From [Phialemoniopsis] sp. UDSM-2020 (taxonomy: Eukaryota > Ascomycota > Sordariomycetes > Thyridiales > Thyridiaceae), in NCBI GenBank assembly GCA_018873225.1, contig JAEILZ010000004.1, forward strand, positions 3,286,001 to 3,350,000: a stretch of 64,000 bases of DNA, read 5' to 3'. The position numbers were made by a program, and so were the translations under genes. Below, one piece after another: positions 38,301 to 46,427 of the stretch (its first letter is position 1; every line of letters begins with the position of its first letter). The notes beneath the pieces were generated by a model. That model was not told the DNA's origin, did no database searches, and was given only the letters and a program-made list of their open reading frames with translations.

Positions 38301-39981
38301 GGAGCTCTGCTCCCATGCGTGGCCATTGCGCCCCCTGCCCGGTGAAAGTAAAAACTACCCGCGGAGGAGTGTTGCCGGGAGTCTTGGCGAATGGGCTTGT
38401 GGTTGTAACGCCCCCATACAGCACCGAGAAGGCTCGATGAGGCAGGTGATCCCGTCGTGCGCCCAGTGTATATGCGATTTCCGGCACATGATTGGTGTTT
38501 TTCTCAATGTATTGCTGGTTGTTGACTACCTGTCTTCTTAGCGAATCTGCAGTGTTTGCGGAAAACACCACTAGGTGTGGATCGCCAGTGATACCGGGCG
38601 CCGGCACCGGCGCCGGCTCGCTCTGGCTGAGGGTGAATGACCGACAGCTATCAACTACAACATGTGCATTGGCTCCCCCAATACCGAACGAGTTCACGGA
38701 TATGCGCTCCATCCGGTCGCTCGGCCAGGGTGTCGGCTCAACAGGCACGACCAAGTTCTTCTCTGCGAAGGGGATCTTGGGATTTGGCTTGTCGAACTTG
38801 ATGTTCGGTGGGATAACACGATGCTCAAGTGCCAAAACCGTCTTGATCAGTGCTGTCAACCCGGACGCACCCTCGGAGTGCCCAACATTTGGTTTGACGG
38901 ATCCGATGTATATGCCCTTCTCACCACCAAAGACACTCGCGATGGCTCTCGTTTCTATGGGGTCACCTATTGGCGTTCCTGTCCCATGACATTCGACGAA
39001 GGCTGTGGCAGATACATCGCTAATGCCCGCAATCTCGTATGTTCGTCGGATGAGGGCTTCATGGCCCTCGTAGCTGGGGAGCGTAAGTCCAGCTTTCTTG
39101 CCATCCGCGTTGCAGAATGTCCCCCGGATGACAGCCCTGATGGGGTTCCCATCACGAATGGCGGTGCTTAGGCGCTTGAGGTAGACGACATTGACAGCGT
39201 CACCACGGGCATAGCCGTCCGCATCGGCGTCGAATGATCTGCATGAACCGTTGGGAGAAAGCACTCTCTGCTCTGATAGATCGGCCGTCAAGCCTGGCGC
39301 TATAAGCAGATTAGACCCACCAACAATGGCAGAGTCACAATCCCCGGATCGGATAGCCAGACAGGCCTGGTGCAGTCCAATCAAGGCGGCCGAGCATCCC
39401 GTGCGAATGGTCATACTCGGGCCGCGGAGATCGTACTCGTAGGAGATACGGTTGGAGAGCAGGAAATCTCCCGCCCCGGACACCTTGTAAAGCCCGGGAA
39501 CTTGGGTGTCCTTGCCCATCAGGTTGAGCCAGTCTTCGCCAAAGGAGCCTACGTACGTTCCAATGGGCTTGCCCCGATAGTTGACTTCCCCTGCACTCTC
39601 GAGACACTCGCGCGTTAGTTCGAGGAGAAGCCGTTGTTGGGGGTCTGCGCGCTCGACTTCGTTCTTGGGCATAGTGAACAGCGTGGTATCCAAGGCCCCT
39701 AGGTCTACTGATTCGTCGAGGAAGTAACCACGGTCAGTCCGGACGAAACCTGGTTTGCCGGCCTTGGAATAGTATGTGGACGCGTTGAAACGGGACTCGG
39801 GGATAGGGCCTTGGGCGTCTTGCTTGGAGACGATGAAGTCCCAAAATTGTGAGGGCGTGTTGATTCCGCCGGGCAGGCGCAGAGCCATACCACAGATGGC
39901 GACGGGTTCCGCTGCGCTTGGCGCGGAGCTGTCCATGGCTTGGGCACCCGGCAGCTCATCGCAGGACAGATATGGAGCCAT
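32311..39981 (-). CDS. Highly reducing polyketide synthase (KS-AT-DH-cMT-ER-KR-ACP)
   Basis: A single 2,556-residue exon encodes an iterative type I PKS. In order: KS with catalytic Cys near residue 195 (context RTGCSAAL), HGTGT near 332 and NVGHSEGA; AT with GHSSGE near 639; DH with HxxxGxxxxP near 970 and a partner DSFLQ aspartate; cMT with the intact SAM motif EIGAGTGGTTE near 1404; ER with a complete SACGGVGLAAL nucleotide site near 1940; KR with GGLGGLGR near 2150 and the NYAAAN tyrosine; ACP with LGLDSL near 2477. All domains look active, predicting a saturated or partly saturated alpha-methyl-branched fatty chain. There is no thioesterase, reductase or condensation domain at the C-terminus, so release needs a partner enzyme. 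The likely role is to make the acyl starter for NRPS T0. Confidence 0.96.
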   Translation of the reverse strand: MAPYLSCDELPGAQAMDSSAPSAAEPVAICGMALRLPGGINTPSQFWDFIVSKQDAQGPIPESRFNASTYYSKAGKPGFVRTDRGYFLDESVDLGALDTTLFTMPKNEVERADPQQRLLLELTRECLESAGEVNYRGKPIGTYVGSFGEDWLNLMGKDTQVPGLYKVSGAGDFLLSNRISYEYDLRGPSMTIRTGCSAALIGLHQACLAIRSGDCDSAIVGGSNLLIAPGLTADLSEQRVLSPNGSCRSFDADADGYARGDAVNVVYLKRLSTAIRDGNPIRAVIRGTFCNADGKKAGLTLPSYEGHEALIRRTYEIAGISDVSATAFVECHGTGTPIGDPIETRAIASVFGGEKGIYIGSVKPNVGHSEGASGLTALIKTVLALEHRVIPPNIKFDKPNPKIPFAEKNLVVPVEPTPWPSDRMERISVNSFGIGGANAHVVVDSCRSFTLSQSEPAPVPAPGITGDPHLVVFSANTADSLRRQVVNNQQYIEKNTNHVPEIAYTLGARRDHLPHRAFSVLYGGVTTTSPFAKTPGNTPPRVVFTFTGQGAQWPRMGAELLSSSVYPTFAKSIKRMDKALSLLSGGPSWSIADELLKTPEDSNVSQAAYSQPLCTAVQIALVDMLTEYNVRPYAVVGHSSGEMAAAYATGKLTSQQAIIAAYYRGVVSDLVKRTGAMAALGMSREKAEPLLLNGAVIACENSPSNVTISGDQAQVNDVVARVKEDDPATFARLLKVDKAYHSYHMEEVGETYESLIAPHLKMNGPVLTNNHGTKQHLREDVIQPIMASSVTGKTLPMTDKTDARYWRTNLESPVLFRKAVESIVDHAGKDAGGPLVFLELGPHSALAGPLRQTLAQTPISSSPYTSCLVRSKHATETFLTSLGYLWQQDYPIDFNKLLNSSGSLQVVPDLPTYPWQHDHSYLLKSRLMDRWKSPAARKHELLGSRVAESTDTEPIWRDVLHLSSVPWLRDHKVKGDIIFPCAGYVGMAGEAVRQMTASDDADFAGFSVQGVVIDAAMLLNENKSTEVLTTLTRHRLTDTLDSERWDFVISSHNGAAWTKHCTGQVCAMSRRPSSDDAALLPARLPRVVDVSRWYQAMDHVGGNYGHFFQGLTDISCDTMDNKALATVLQTTWDEEEFYAVHPTQIDSFLQLVQAAAVRGVGRRLRTMVVPTYIEQMDVFSSASGPGPSQLLMLVNATTTPHGSVTGGGTGLVSAGHMALDVRGIKMSPLAGDLSEENPNPHAAARTHWNEDIDFAKMASMVVPNEDQIAYTDDLRELTSLCIRESLRVVDSHGQLIDPAGPHLQRFLQWLRAQPAPTDMQDGTDRMSTLFARLLATDLDCFVVALKQVLDNTLPLLRGEVEPIEVLMQDNILSGVYKALNWSKRPSIFRVLAHSNPHMRILEIGAGTGGTTEIVLNAIHDSAAQHRTYATYTYTDISAGFFQTAGERFKMHSSTMDFRVLDITRDPIEQGFEPHSFDLIIASNVLHATPSLNATLRNVHTLLADEGRLYLEELTTETKAWNYIMGILPGWWLGEADGRVDEPYVTPERWDQELKNAGFEGVDDHALDCPGSKHSNAFMLARPIHTEAGKKKAVTIVFDEASRDLAEITLQGYLISQKYNVLLHDFDKQGVPSMEAEGDLLCVMDLSTRPLLDDISPSRLKSFQDLMSAASSSSTGAGILWLTRPSQLEKEGESCSDPRWGLIQGAARVVRSELALDLATCEVETIDEKTLPIVEGVLAKFMRRTRKHGNDSIGPEYEFAISRDGKVHIPRIYPFHLGNELKTVGAAALSANDGAISSSRLEIEKPGRLNTLRWVSQPSSTLMLAEDELLIEPKAVGMNFRDVLSVMGIIEVDVLGLEHAGVVRDVGGTGEVQVGDRVMVMGGYGFSTMAKVTRDQCVAIPDTLSFNDAATMATVFATVIYALIDVGRLHAGQSLLIHSACGGVGLAALQIARMLGVKEIYCTVSVEAKRHHLETACGIPPDRIFNSRNASFLPDIQRATHGRGVDVVLNSLSGELLHTSWDCVAEFGTMIEIGKRDLIGHGKLALHPFLLNRSYQCVDLDHLMRRRPAEGYRLLKQVVQYYREGHIHPIDPITVYNADDIGDCFLYMQKGQHIGKIVVSMDSDRKGPKASTAAKQHNYRFNPAASYLLVGGLGGLGRAVSSWMVDNGARHLIYLSRTAGETDSDQSFFEELHSQDCTVTPVKGDVTELADVQRAVATGPATAPLQGVINMSMVLRDYNFSTMPHESWTEAMAPKVRGTLNLHEATTSLPLGFFLLFSSASATFGQRGQVNYAAANTFLDAFVRYRHGQHLPAQSINIGIMLDHGYVADNAALRERLLARGNYGIRIAQLLDAVSAVLSASPSSSSASQLILGAQSTLPLSDPTNRVMFKTDRRMASYWNDDNGTSGNGAKTGSAHGSKLAAFITQATTHGDLSALNAPDAPGFVAQQIGAQLLTLLLRPMDDSSVIDVLRSPQELGLDSLVAIELRAWWKATFQFDVSVLEMLGMPSLLAMGQRAVEGLRKRVEAEGQLGDGVNGTGQGEGTVSGADPRIELLKMP

Positions 39982-41042
39982 GTTGCCAGTAGGAAGACAA
40001 AGTGCGGACTATTCTGCCGATTCAAAAGAGTGCTAACGAGATGAGCATAAAACTTCTAGTCTGTGTATTGAGATCTAAGGAATTCGGATATTTCTGGCAC
40101 TGGTTCAGAAAAAGTGTGCATAGGATTGTCCGATCTGAATCTTTTTGCTGAAGAACATACATGTATGGGATTAGGCTCAAGTCACAGGGTGGGTTGCAAG
40201 TAGGTAGCAGAGCAGTTGACTCTTTGGCTTCTAGGTGTACCTCAATTTCTAACTGGCCACTTAGAATCACCTCACGACTTTAACGCAAAGAAACTCTTTG
40301 ATCTGTTAGTGGTCTGCGTAGAGATTAATCAAAGACCGTCAACTATTCTGATAACTATTTGGTCTAGTGCTTCGCGTCCCCTTCAGGGGATTGGCTCCAC
40401 AAAATGCAGGCAAGGGCTGAAGCGGGACACTAGGCTGAGGTGATCCTTTTCCTTCACCCACGCCATCGATCCTTCGAAGCTTGCCTAGCACCCCGGTTCC
40501 AGTATGTAAGCACAGAGCGCCCTCGTGGTGGTGGTAAGCATTACAGTAAGCTCGCTCTTTCCTACCGACTGCGATAAGTGAACATCTGTCTTGTCTTTCG
40601 CCGCAGAATGAGCACACTAGCTCTGTGAAATCGCCAATGAAAATGACGCACAGAGCGAGATGAGCCTCTCCACGTCCTCACCCGTCTTTACTGACGTCAG
40701 GACCAGAAACTCTGAGGCAACAATTGCCCTGCCTTTAGATATGAACCAGTTCTGAATCAACTGGGGAAAAAAGTCCAGCTTCTGTTCACCTTGGGCTAGT
40801 CATGGCACATTCAGCAACTAGAGCTTGAGGAGCCCCAATTTCCTACATCAGTTCCATCCTACCAGACAGGATCTTAATCAAGACAGGAGTGTTCTTTCTA
40901 ATCAATGGCCCCATTGTCTATCTGAAGGGTTCAGGTATCATCTCGAACTCCCGAAGAGCCTGGTAATTTTGATCAAATTAGACCCTGTTGCTTGATACTA
41001 AAGCATATTGTACACGCATGCCCCGCACATCCATCATCGAGC
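39982..41042. other. Intergenic region upstream of the PKS
   Basis: About 1.06 kb between the PKS ATG and the oxygenase stop. It should contain the PKS promoter. Short ORFs at 40022-40270 and 40339-40617 lack any family signal and are not called. Confidence 0.5.
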
Positions 41043-42156
41043 CTAGTATGTATGTAGTAGTCTCGACTGATTGTACTCCCACGCAGTCATCGGCTCCGTG
41101 AACTTCGGTACATCTCCTTCGTTTAGCAAGAACTCGGGCAGTGAGCACACAGACGCTTGCCGGTCGGGTTTGCCGAAGTAGGCGACCGAGTACCGATCCG
41201 GCACAACTACATCGGGATCTTGTTGACTTTTGAGCTCGGGAGGTAAAGTAACGCGATGATTAGCGGATGGCAGCAGACCGTTAGTCCAGCGCTCTAGACA
41301 GTCACCAACGTTGAGTATCATTATCGATGATGTCTCATCATCACCGTTATTGTCCGCTTCACCGTCCGCATCTGCGGCTTCGACAGGAATGTAACAACCT
41401 CGACATTTTGGCTCCTGGCGTTCGACCTCGAGTCCGCCCACGCCGTCCTGGAACAGCAGTGTGAGCAGACCAAAGTCTGTGTGCGGTGAGATACGCATTG
41501 TCTTAGTGCCAGCTGCCAGAGCACCAGCACGGGTTGCTGGGTAGTGATTGAGTCGCAACTCGCTTGGATTGCTTTTCTGACATTGGCCCGCGAGGAACTG
41601 TGGATCGAGGGAGTAGGACAAGGCAATGGCTTCCAGGAGCATCATGTGCATTGCATGGCACTGCTCGTAAAAGTCGCTCATGAACTCGCGAAAACCAGGC
41701 AGGTCTGCATCGGGCACCCAGAGATTTGGATAGAGTGTGTCGTGCTCGGATCCAAGATCTAGAGACTCCTTCACGTCGTAGACGCCTTTCTCGCCATCAC
41801 GTCCCGCATCAAGTTTTGGTAGCTCGGCCAACTTTTCTTTCCCAACAGCGCTCCAGCCGCGGTGAGGGCTAGGATTTGGACCATGCGCGACTTTGGCCTT
41901 GGTTGCGGGAGACAGAGCGAAGAATCTCTGAGCCTAGTACCCGCGAACTTCATCAGAATCCAACCACGCTATGGGCCATTTTTGTGGCACGTACTTGAGA
42001 GAAAAGCTCCCGAATGGTGCCAGGGTGGATGTTATGGCCACGAAGTCGGGCGAAACCGTATGTTGCCAATGTCTGGCGTAAGTCCCGACAAAAATGAGTC
42101 TTCTCAGTTTGGCTACCCTGAGCAAAGGCACGAAAGTCGAGGAGTGGTATACCCAT
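41043..42156 (-). CDS. Fe(II)/2-oxoglutarate-dependent oxygenase (isopenicillin-N-synthase-like)
   Basis: Two exons (42156-41995 and 41927-41043) give 348 residues. The intron (67 nt, GTACGT donor) joins a DIOX_N-type N-terminus beginning MGIPLLDFRAF to the catalytic core. The metal triad is visible: HTD at residues 203-205 and a distal His at 278 in SANHRV. The 2-oxoglutarate-binding Arg is at 299 in the RYSVAYF block. An acidic loop rich in Asp, Glu and Asn (about residues 237-253) is inserted before the distal His. The family hydroxylates or oxidatively cyclises amino acids or peptides; fungal leucine and isoleucine oxidases of echinocandin and UCS1025A pathways belong here. Paired with the P5CR-like enzyme, this suggests methylproline formation. 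Late peptide hydroxylation is the main alternative. Confidence 0.9.
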
Positions 42157-42833
42157 ATTGCCGCGAGGGAAATAGCACGGATGAGACTTGAGATGAAGAA
42201 TCACCGAGATGGTTTACGTTCGAACCATTCGTCTACGGCATTATTGCATACCCTTGCATCTCTGGACAATGCTCAAGTACTTGACTGGCTCGTCATCCTT
42301 GTTGACTTGCTCAAAATTATAATATGATCCCTTCCACCCAAGGAGCGGTATCTAGCCGGTGATTTGCTAAGGCCACCGCTCTGTGAGAAGCACGACATGA
42401 TGACTATTGGTGTCACATCGGGGGTGTGCGTAGCCGAAGATGATGCTAATTCAGGACTGGGCGCCGCCGAAAAGGTGGGCCCGCGAAGGATAAACCAACG
42501 TCGGAGGTTTTGCTGAACGAAGGAAAGAAGCGAAGGAAAAAACAGAAGACTTGTCTACAGCCAGCAGGACTCTGCAATCAATTACCATGATTGATTACTC
42601 TGACTAAGAATTGCCCTGGCTCAACATGAGGCGCTGCTGCCCACGTGTACAATCAGAAGTCACAACCGCTCTGAGCTGAACCGGGCCGGTGGCCCTGGGT
42701 TGTCTAGGCGTTTCTCCGACAAAATGCACTTCGCTCATCGCCATCAACATACAATCATCGAACCGGGGCTAGGAAAATTTGTTAAACCCGGGAGCTCAGA
42801 AAGACAAAGAGAAATCAGTGAGTAGTCGCCAAC
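42157..42833. promoter_or_regulatory. Divergent promoter region, oxygenase and AMP-ligase genes
   Basis: This 677-bp region separates two divergently transcribed cluster genes and must contain both promoters. I see no TATA box near either start and no clear regulator palindrome. Confidence 0.45.
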
Positions 42834-44540
42834 ATGATATTCACTGCTTCTCCGTCGACGGCACCACTGCCCTTTGAGCCTCCTCAGGGAGTTACGCTTG
42901 ATGACTTCCTATACTCCGACAAGTATGGCCACCTTCGCGTCCGAAGGTCGAGCGAGGTACTGGTATGCGGTCTATCTGGCAGAACGTACTCGACCGACGA
43001 CATCGAGGAAAAGTCCAGCTTGATGGCGCGTGCCCTCGCGCAGGAGCTCGGGTGGCAACAAGAGCAAAAGCAAGAGGGGGAGAGGGTGGTGGCCATGTAC
43101 AGTGCCAACGCAATGGACTTTCTCGTTGTGACCCTGGCGCTCCACCGGCTCGGCGCGGCCGCCCTCCTCATCCATCCGACCAGTACTGCCGCCGAGTTCA
43201 AGCAGCACCTCCGCAAGGTGCACGCCGATGCCGTCTTCACTTGCGCTCCTCTGCTCACGGAATGCCTCACGGCATGCGAGGGCCACGTGTCCAAGGCCCA
43301 GACGTACATCCTCGACCTCCCGGGCGCGACAGACTTGGCCACCCTGCAATCGTTCAAGTCGTCAGGGCAGCTTCTAGAGCTAGGCAGGCAGGCTCCCGAG
43401 TTGCCGCTCCGCGGACCTATATCCTCCAAGACGGCATTCTACTTCGCTTCGAGCGGGACCTCGGGGCTCCAGAAGCTCGTCAAGGTGTCGCACTCCAACG
43501 TCATAAGCAACGTCTTGCAGTCGTGCGCGTTCGAGAACCGCAAAGTTACGGGCGAAAAGCTCGACCGGATGCTGGGCCTCTTGCCGCTCAGCCACGCCTT
43601 CGCCCTCGTCGTGGCCTACACGATGCTCTACCGCGGCGACACAATCGTGCTGCTGCCCAAGTTCGACATGCAGCAGATGCTCAAGAGCGTGCAGGTCCAT
43701 CGCATTACCCGGCTGTATCTAGTGCCGCCGATCGTGGCAGCCCTGGCCAAAAACCCTTTTCTGCTGAAGATGTTTGATTTGAGCAGTGTCAGCAGCGTCG
43801 TTTTGGGCGCGGCGCCCCTCGAGCCCGGCATCGCTGACCGGATTCGGGTGCTGTGTCCCGAGTGGGCACTGTTGCAGGGGTACGGCGTGACCGAGGCCGC
43901 CGTGGTAATATCGTGCACGCGGCCCAGCGACATCTTTGCCGGGTCATCGGGGACACTGCTGCCGCGCATCGAGGCACGTCTCGAGGCTGCCAACGGTCAG
44001 GAGGTTACGGCCTTCGACATAGCCGGGGAGCTGTGCATCCGGTCACCGAGCGTGGTTGAAGGCTACGTCGACGACGACGCAGCTAATCAAGCTACCTTTA
44101 CGTCTGATGGTTGGCTGCGCACAGGCGACGTGGGGGTGTTTCGAAATAGTCCTATAACCGGCGAGACTCATCTGTGCATCGTGGATAGGATGAAAGACTT
44201 GATCAAAGTCTACGGCTTGCAAGTCTCACCCGCTGAGATCGAGGCCGTACTGCTCTCGCATCCGGCCGTAGCGCAAGCTGCCGTTATACGGGTTGCCGAC
44301 GACGCGGCGGGCGAGGTGCCGCGTGCCATCATCGTGTTACAGCCGGATGCTCTCAAGGACCTAGGAGTAGACCAGGACAAGGAGGAAGCGTTCAAGGACA
44401 AGATTGCCCTGGTCGTTGAGGAGAAGATGAGTACGTCGCATTGGCTGAAAGGTGGGATCGTGTTTGTGGAGAGCATTCCGACTAGTCCGGCCGGTAAGGT
44501 TCTGAAAAAGGTATTGCGTGAGCAGTATGGCACCCGATGA
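42834..44540 (+). CDS. Acyl-CoA ligase / acyl-AMP ligase (ANL superfamily)
   Basis: This intronless gene encodes 568 residues of the 4-coumarate/acyl-CoA ligase type. Its motifs are an A3 loop SSGTSGLQKLV near residues 203-213, GYGVTEA near 350, a TGDVG hinge near 430, DRMKDLIKVYG, and a C-terminal SPAGKVLKK with the catalytic Lys. It activates a carboxylic acid as the adenylate and passes it to CoA or a carrier protein. The C-terminus, GTR, is not a peroxisomal targeting signal, so cytosolic action near the synthetases is likely. By analogy with emericellamide and echinocandin systems it probably activates the polyketide acid for NRPS T0. It could also serve module 2, whose own A domain is dead; that is speculation. 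Confidence 0.92.
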   Translation: MIFTASPSTAPLPFEPPQGVTLDDFLYSDKYGHLRVRRSSEVLVCGLSGRTYSTDDIEEKSSLMARALAQELGWQQEQKQEGERVVAMYSANAMDFLVVTLALHRLGAAALLIHPTSTAAEFKQHLRKVHADAVFTCAPLLTECLTACEGHVSKAQTYILDLPGATDLATLQSFKSSGQLLELGRQAPELPLRGPISSKTAFYFASSGTSGLQKLVKVSHSNVISNVLQSCAFENRKVTGEKLDRMLGLLPLSHAFALVVAYTMLYRGDTIVLLPKFDMQQMLKSVQVHRITRLYLVPPIVAALAKNPFLLKMFDLSSVSSVVLGAAPLEPGIADRIRVLCPEWALLQGYGVTEAAVVISCTRPSDIFAGSSGTLLPRIEARLEAANGQEVTAFDIAGELCIRSPSVVEGYVDDDAANQATFTSDGWLRTGDVGVFRNSPITGETHLCIVDRMKDLIKVYGLQVSPAEIEAVLLSHPAVAQAAVIRVADDAAGEVPRAIIVLQPDALKDLGVDQDKEEAFKDKIALVVEEKMSTSHWLKGGIVFVESIPTSPAGKVLKKVLREQYGTR

Positions 44541-44601
44541 GATCTTGAATAAGTGTGTACAATGCACTTCTTACACTAGATTCTAGATTCTAGAAACATT
44601 A

Positions 44602-46427
44602 TTATTCCAAGGTGTGCATTCTATCCAACGGCGCCGGCGAACACAGTTCCTGCCGGTCCTTCGTTCTTCGACGTTGCCCAGCCGAACCCTTCTCCGCCTG
44701 GTCTGGGGAATCCTCAATTTCCTCGTCGTGCGATGATTCTTCCTGCGTCTGTGTTGAGCCTCCGGCAGCGGCCTTCTCCTTTTTGTTGACCTCGTCAATG
44801 TACTCGAGCCCTCTGTCCTTGACAAGAACGCATCCCAAGAACGCCAGTCCTATCATCGGGACCTGCAAGATGAAGACGGCTCGACTTGCTGCCATGTAGG
44901 CGTTCAGGATGGCATCTTTGCCCGGCCCTTCGATGTGGGGTAGTGAGTACGTCTTGCTGGCTAGATAACTGTACTCGGGCGGCAGGTTGGCTCGGAGAGC
45001 AGCCTGTAGAACGGCTGCAGATATCGCCAGGCCGCAGGACCCGCCGGCACAGCGGAAGAAGTTCCGGTTCGAGATGATGACAGCGCGGCGTGGCTTTGGT
45101 GAGTGAGCTTGTAGTGCGACAAGGGTGGGTTGAAAGACGTTGCCGGTGCCAATGCCGACAACGATGAGTGGGAAGACAATGGCGACCGGGTGGGTTTCGC
45201 GGTTGTACAGTAGTGTTAGACCAGCGCCGCTGACAAGATGGTCAGTACAGTATCAGAGACATACTTGAAGCGATACTTACAGAGTCCAGACACCAAAACC
45301 TGTCCACAAGACTTCGCCGTATCTCTTTGTCCACGAGATATACTGGCCGGACAGGATTGATAGCGTAGATTGAGCGATGGAAACAGAGATGGCTATGGCT
45401 GCCGACACAGTGACAGAGTACTGCTTGACGTTTTGCAGATAGAGTGGGAGGTAGTACAGGTATGCTTGATAGACTGAGCCGAAGAGAAAGGTCTGCACGA
45501 GCAGGACAGTGACCACATGATTTTTGAATATTTGCACTGTGAAACGTTTAGTTGCGGATCATCTCGGACCCATGATGGAAGAAGCTTACACGGCATCATA
45601 GGCAGCCTGGCGAACCTCCACTCGATGAGGAGGAACACGATGAAAGACAGCCCACCAATGACCAACATGCTGATCACCATGGGCGACTTCCATTCAAAGT
45701 ACGCCCCTCCACCACTGACGGGTATGAGGATGAGGATGACGGCGATGGACGACGCAAAGACACCGCCATAGTCGATCTTCTTGACGTTTTCCCACACGCC
45801 GTCGGGCGGAGGATGCGACGGCAGGAGAAAGAAGGATACGATGCCACCTAGGGCAGACAGGGGCGACAGCATGTAGAAGAACACGCGCCACGAAACCTTG
45901 GAGATGAATGCGGCAGCAAGAAAGGGGCCGGCGACGTTGCCGAGGCCTACGCACGCTCCGATGATGCCCTGGTATTTTCCTCGCTGTTCAAGTGTGACAA
46001 TGTCTGACACTATGATCATGCTCAGACTGGTGATGCCACCGCCCGCAATGCCAGCAACACCGCGAAAGATGTAAAACATGGCCGGGCTGCGCGCCAGGCC
46101 ACACAGCAGGTCGGCGATGCACAGCAGGCCCGTGGCGGCGAGGTAGACGCGCTTGCGGCCAAAGATGTCGGACAGGCGGCCGTAGAGCATCTGGAAGGTC
46201 GTGTTGGCGATGAGCGACGAGGTGCCCGCCCACGAGATGGTGGCCTCGGCGCCGAGGTCGCGCGCGATGGTCGGCAGCGCGACGCTGATGCCGTTCTGGT
46301 CGATGAAGCACATGAGCAGCGTCAGCGACAGCGTGGCGAAGACGACGAGCAGCTTGCCGCGCGGCAGGATGTCCTCCTGGTTGTGCAGCGCGCGCTCGGC
46401 GGCCGACTGCACCCGGCGCATCTTCAT
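44602..46427 (-). CDS. MFS multidrug transporter (DHA2/14-TM type)
   Basis: Three exons (46427-45590, 45536-45281, 45229-44602) give 573 residues. The introns are 53 and 51 nt with GTAAGC and GTAAGT donors. Visible features are a first helix with the MCFIDQNG drug:H+ antiporter signature, a loop 2-3 motif LYGRLSDIFGRKR, a motif-C-like glycine-rich helix (GVGLGNVAGP-type near residue 165), and further hydrophobic segments adding up to about 14. The cytosolic C-terminal tail is rich in Lys, Glu and Gln. It is probably the second exporter of the cluster. The gene converges with the ligase gene, with 61 bp between the stops. Confidence 0.93.

Noticed and set aside
42965..43777. Plus-strand ORF of 270 codons overlapping the ligase
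   Set aside because: It is a frame-shifted shadow of the AMP-ligase, Arg/Pro-rich with no domain signal.
1..46427. Direct assignment to the leucinostatin, pneumocandin or emericellamide cluster
   Set aside because: The general logic is shared, but only one PKS is visible. A1 and A3 have identical pockets, the T0-E* unit and the dead A2 do not match what I recall, and the left end is missing.
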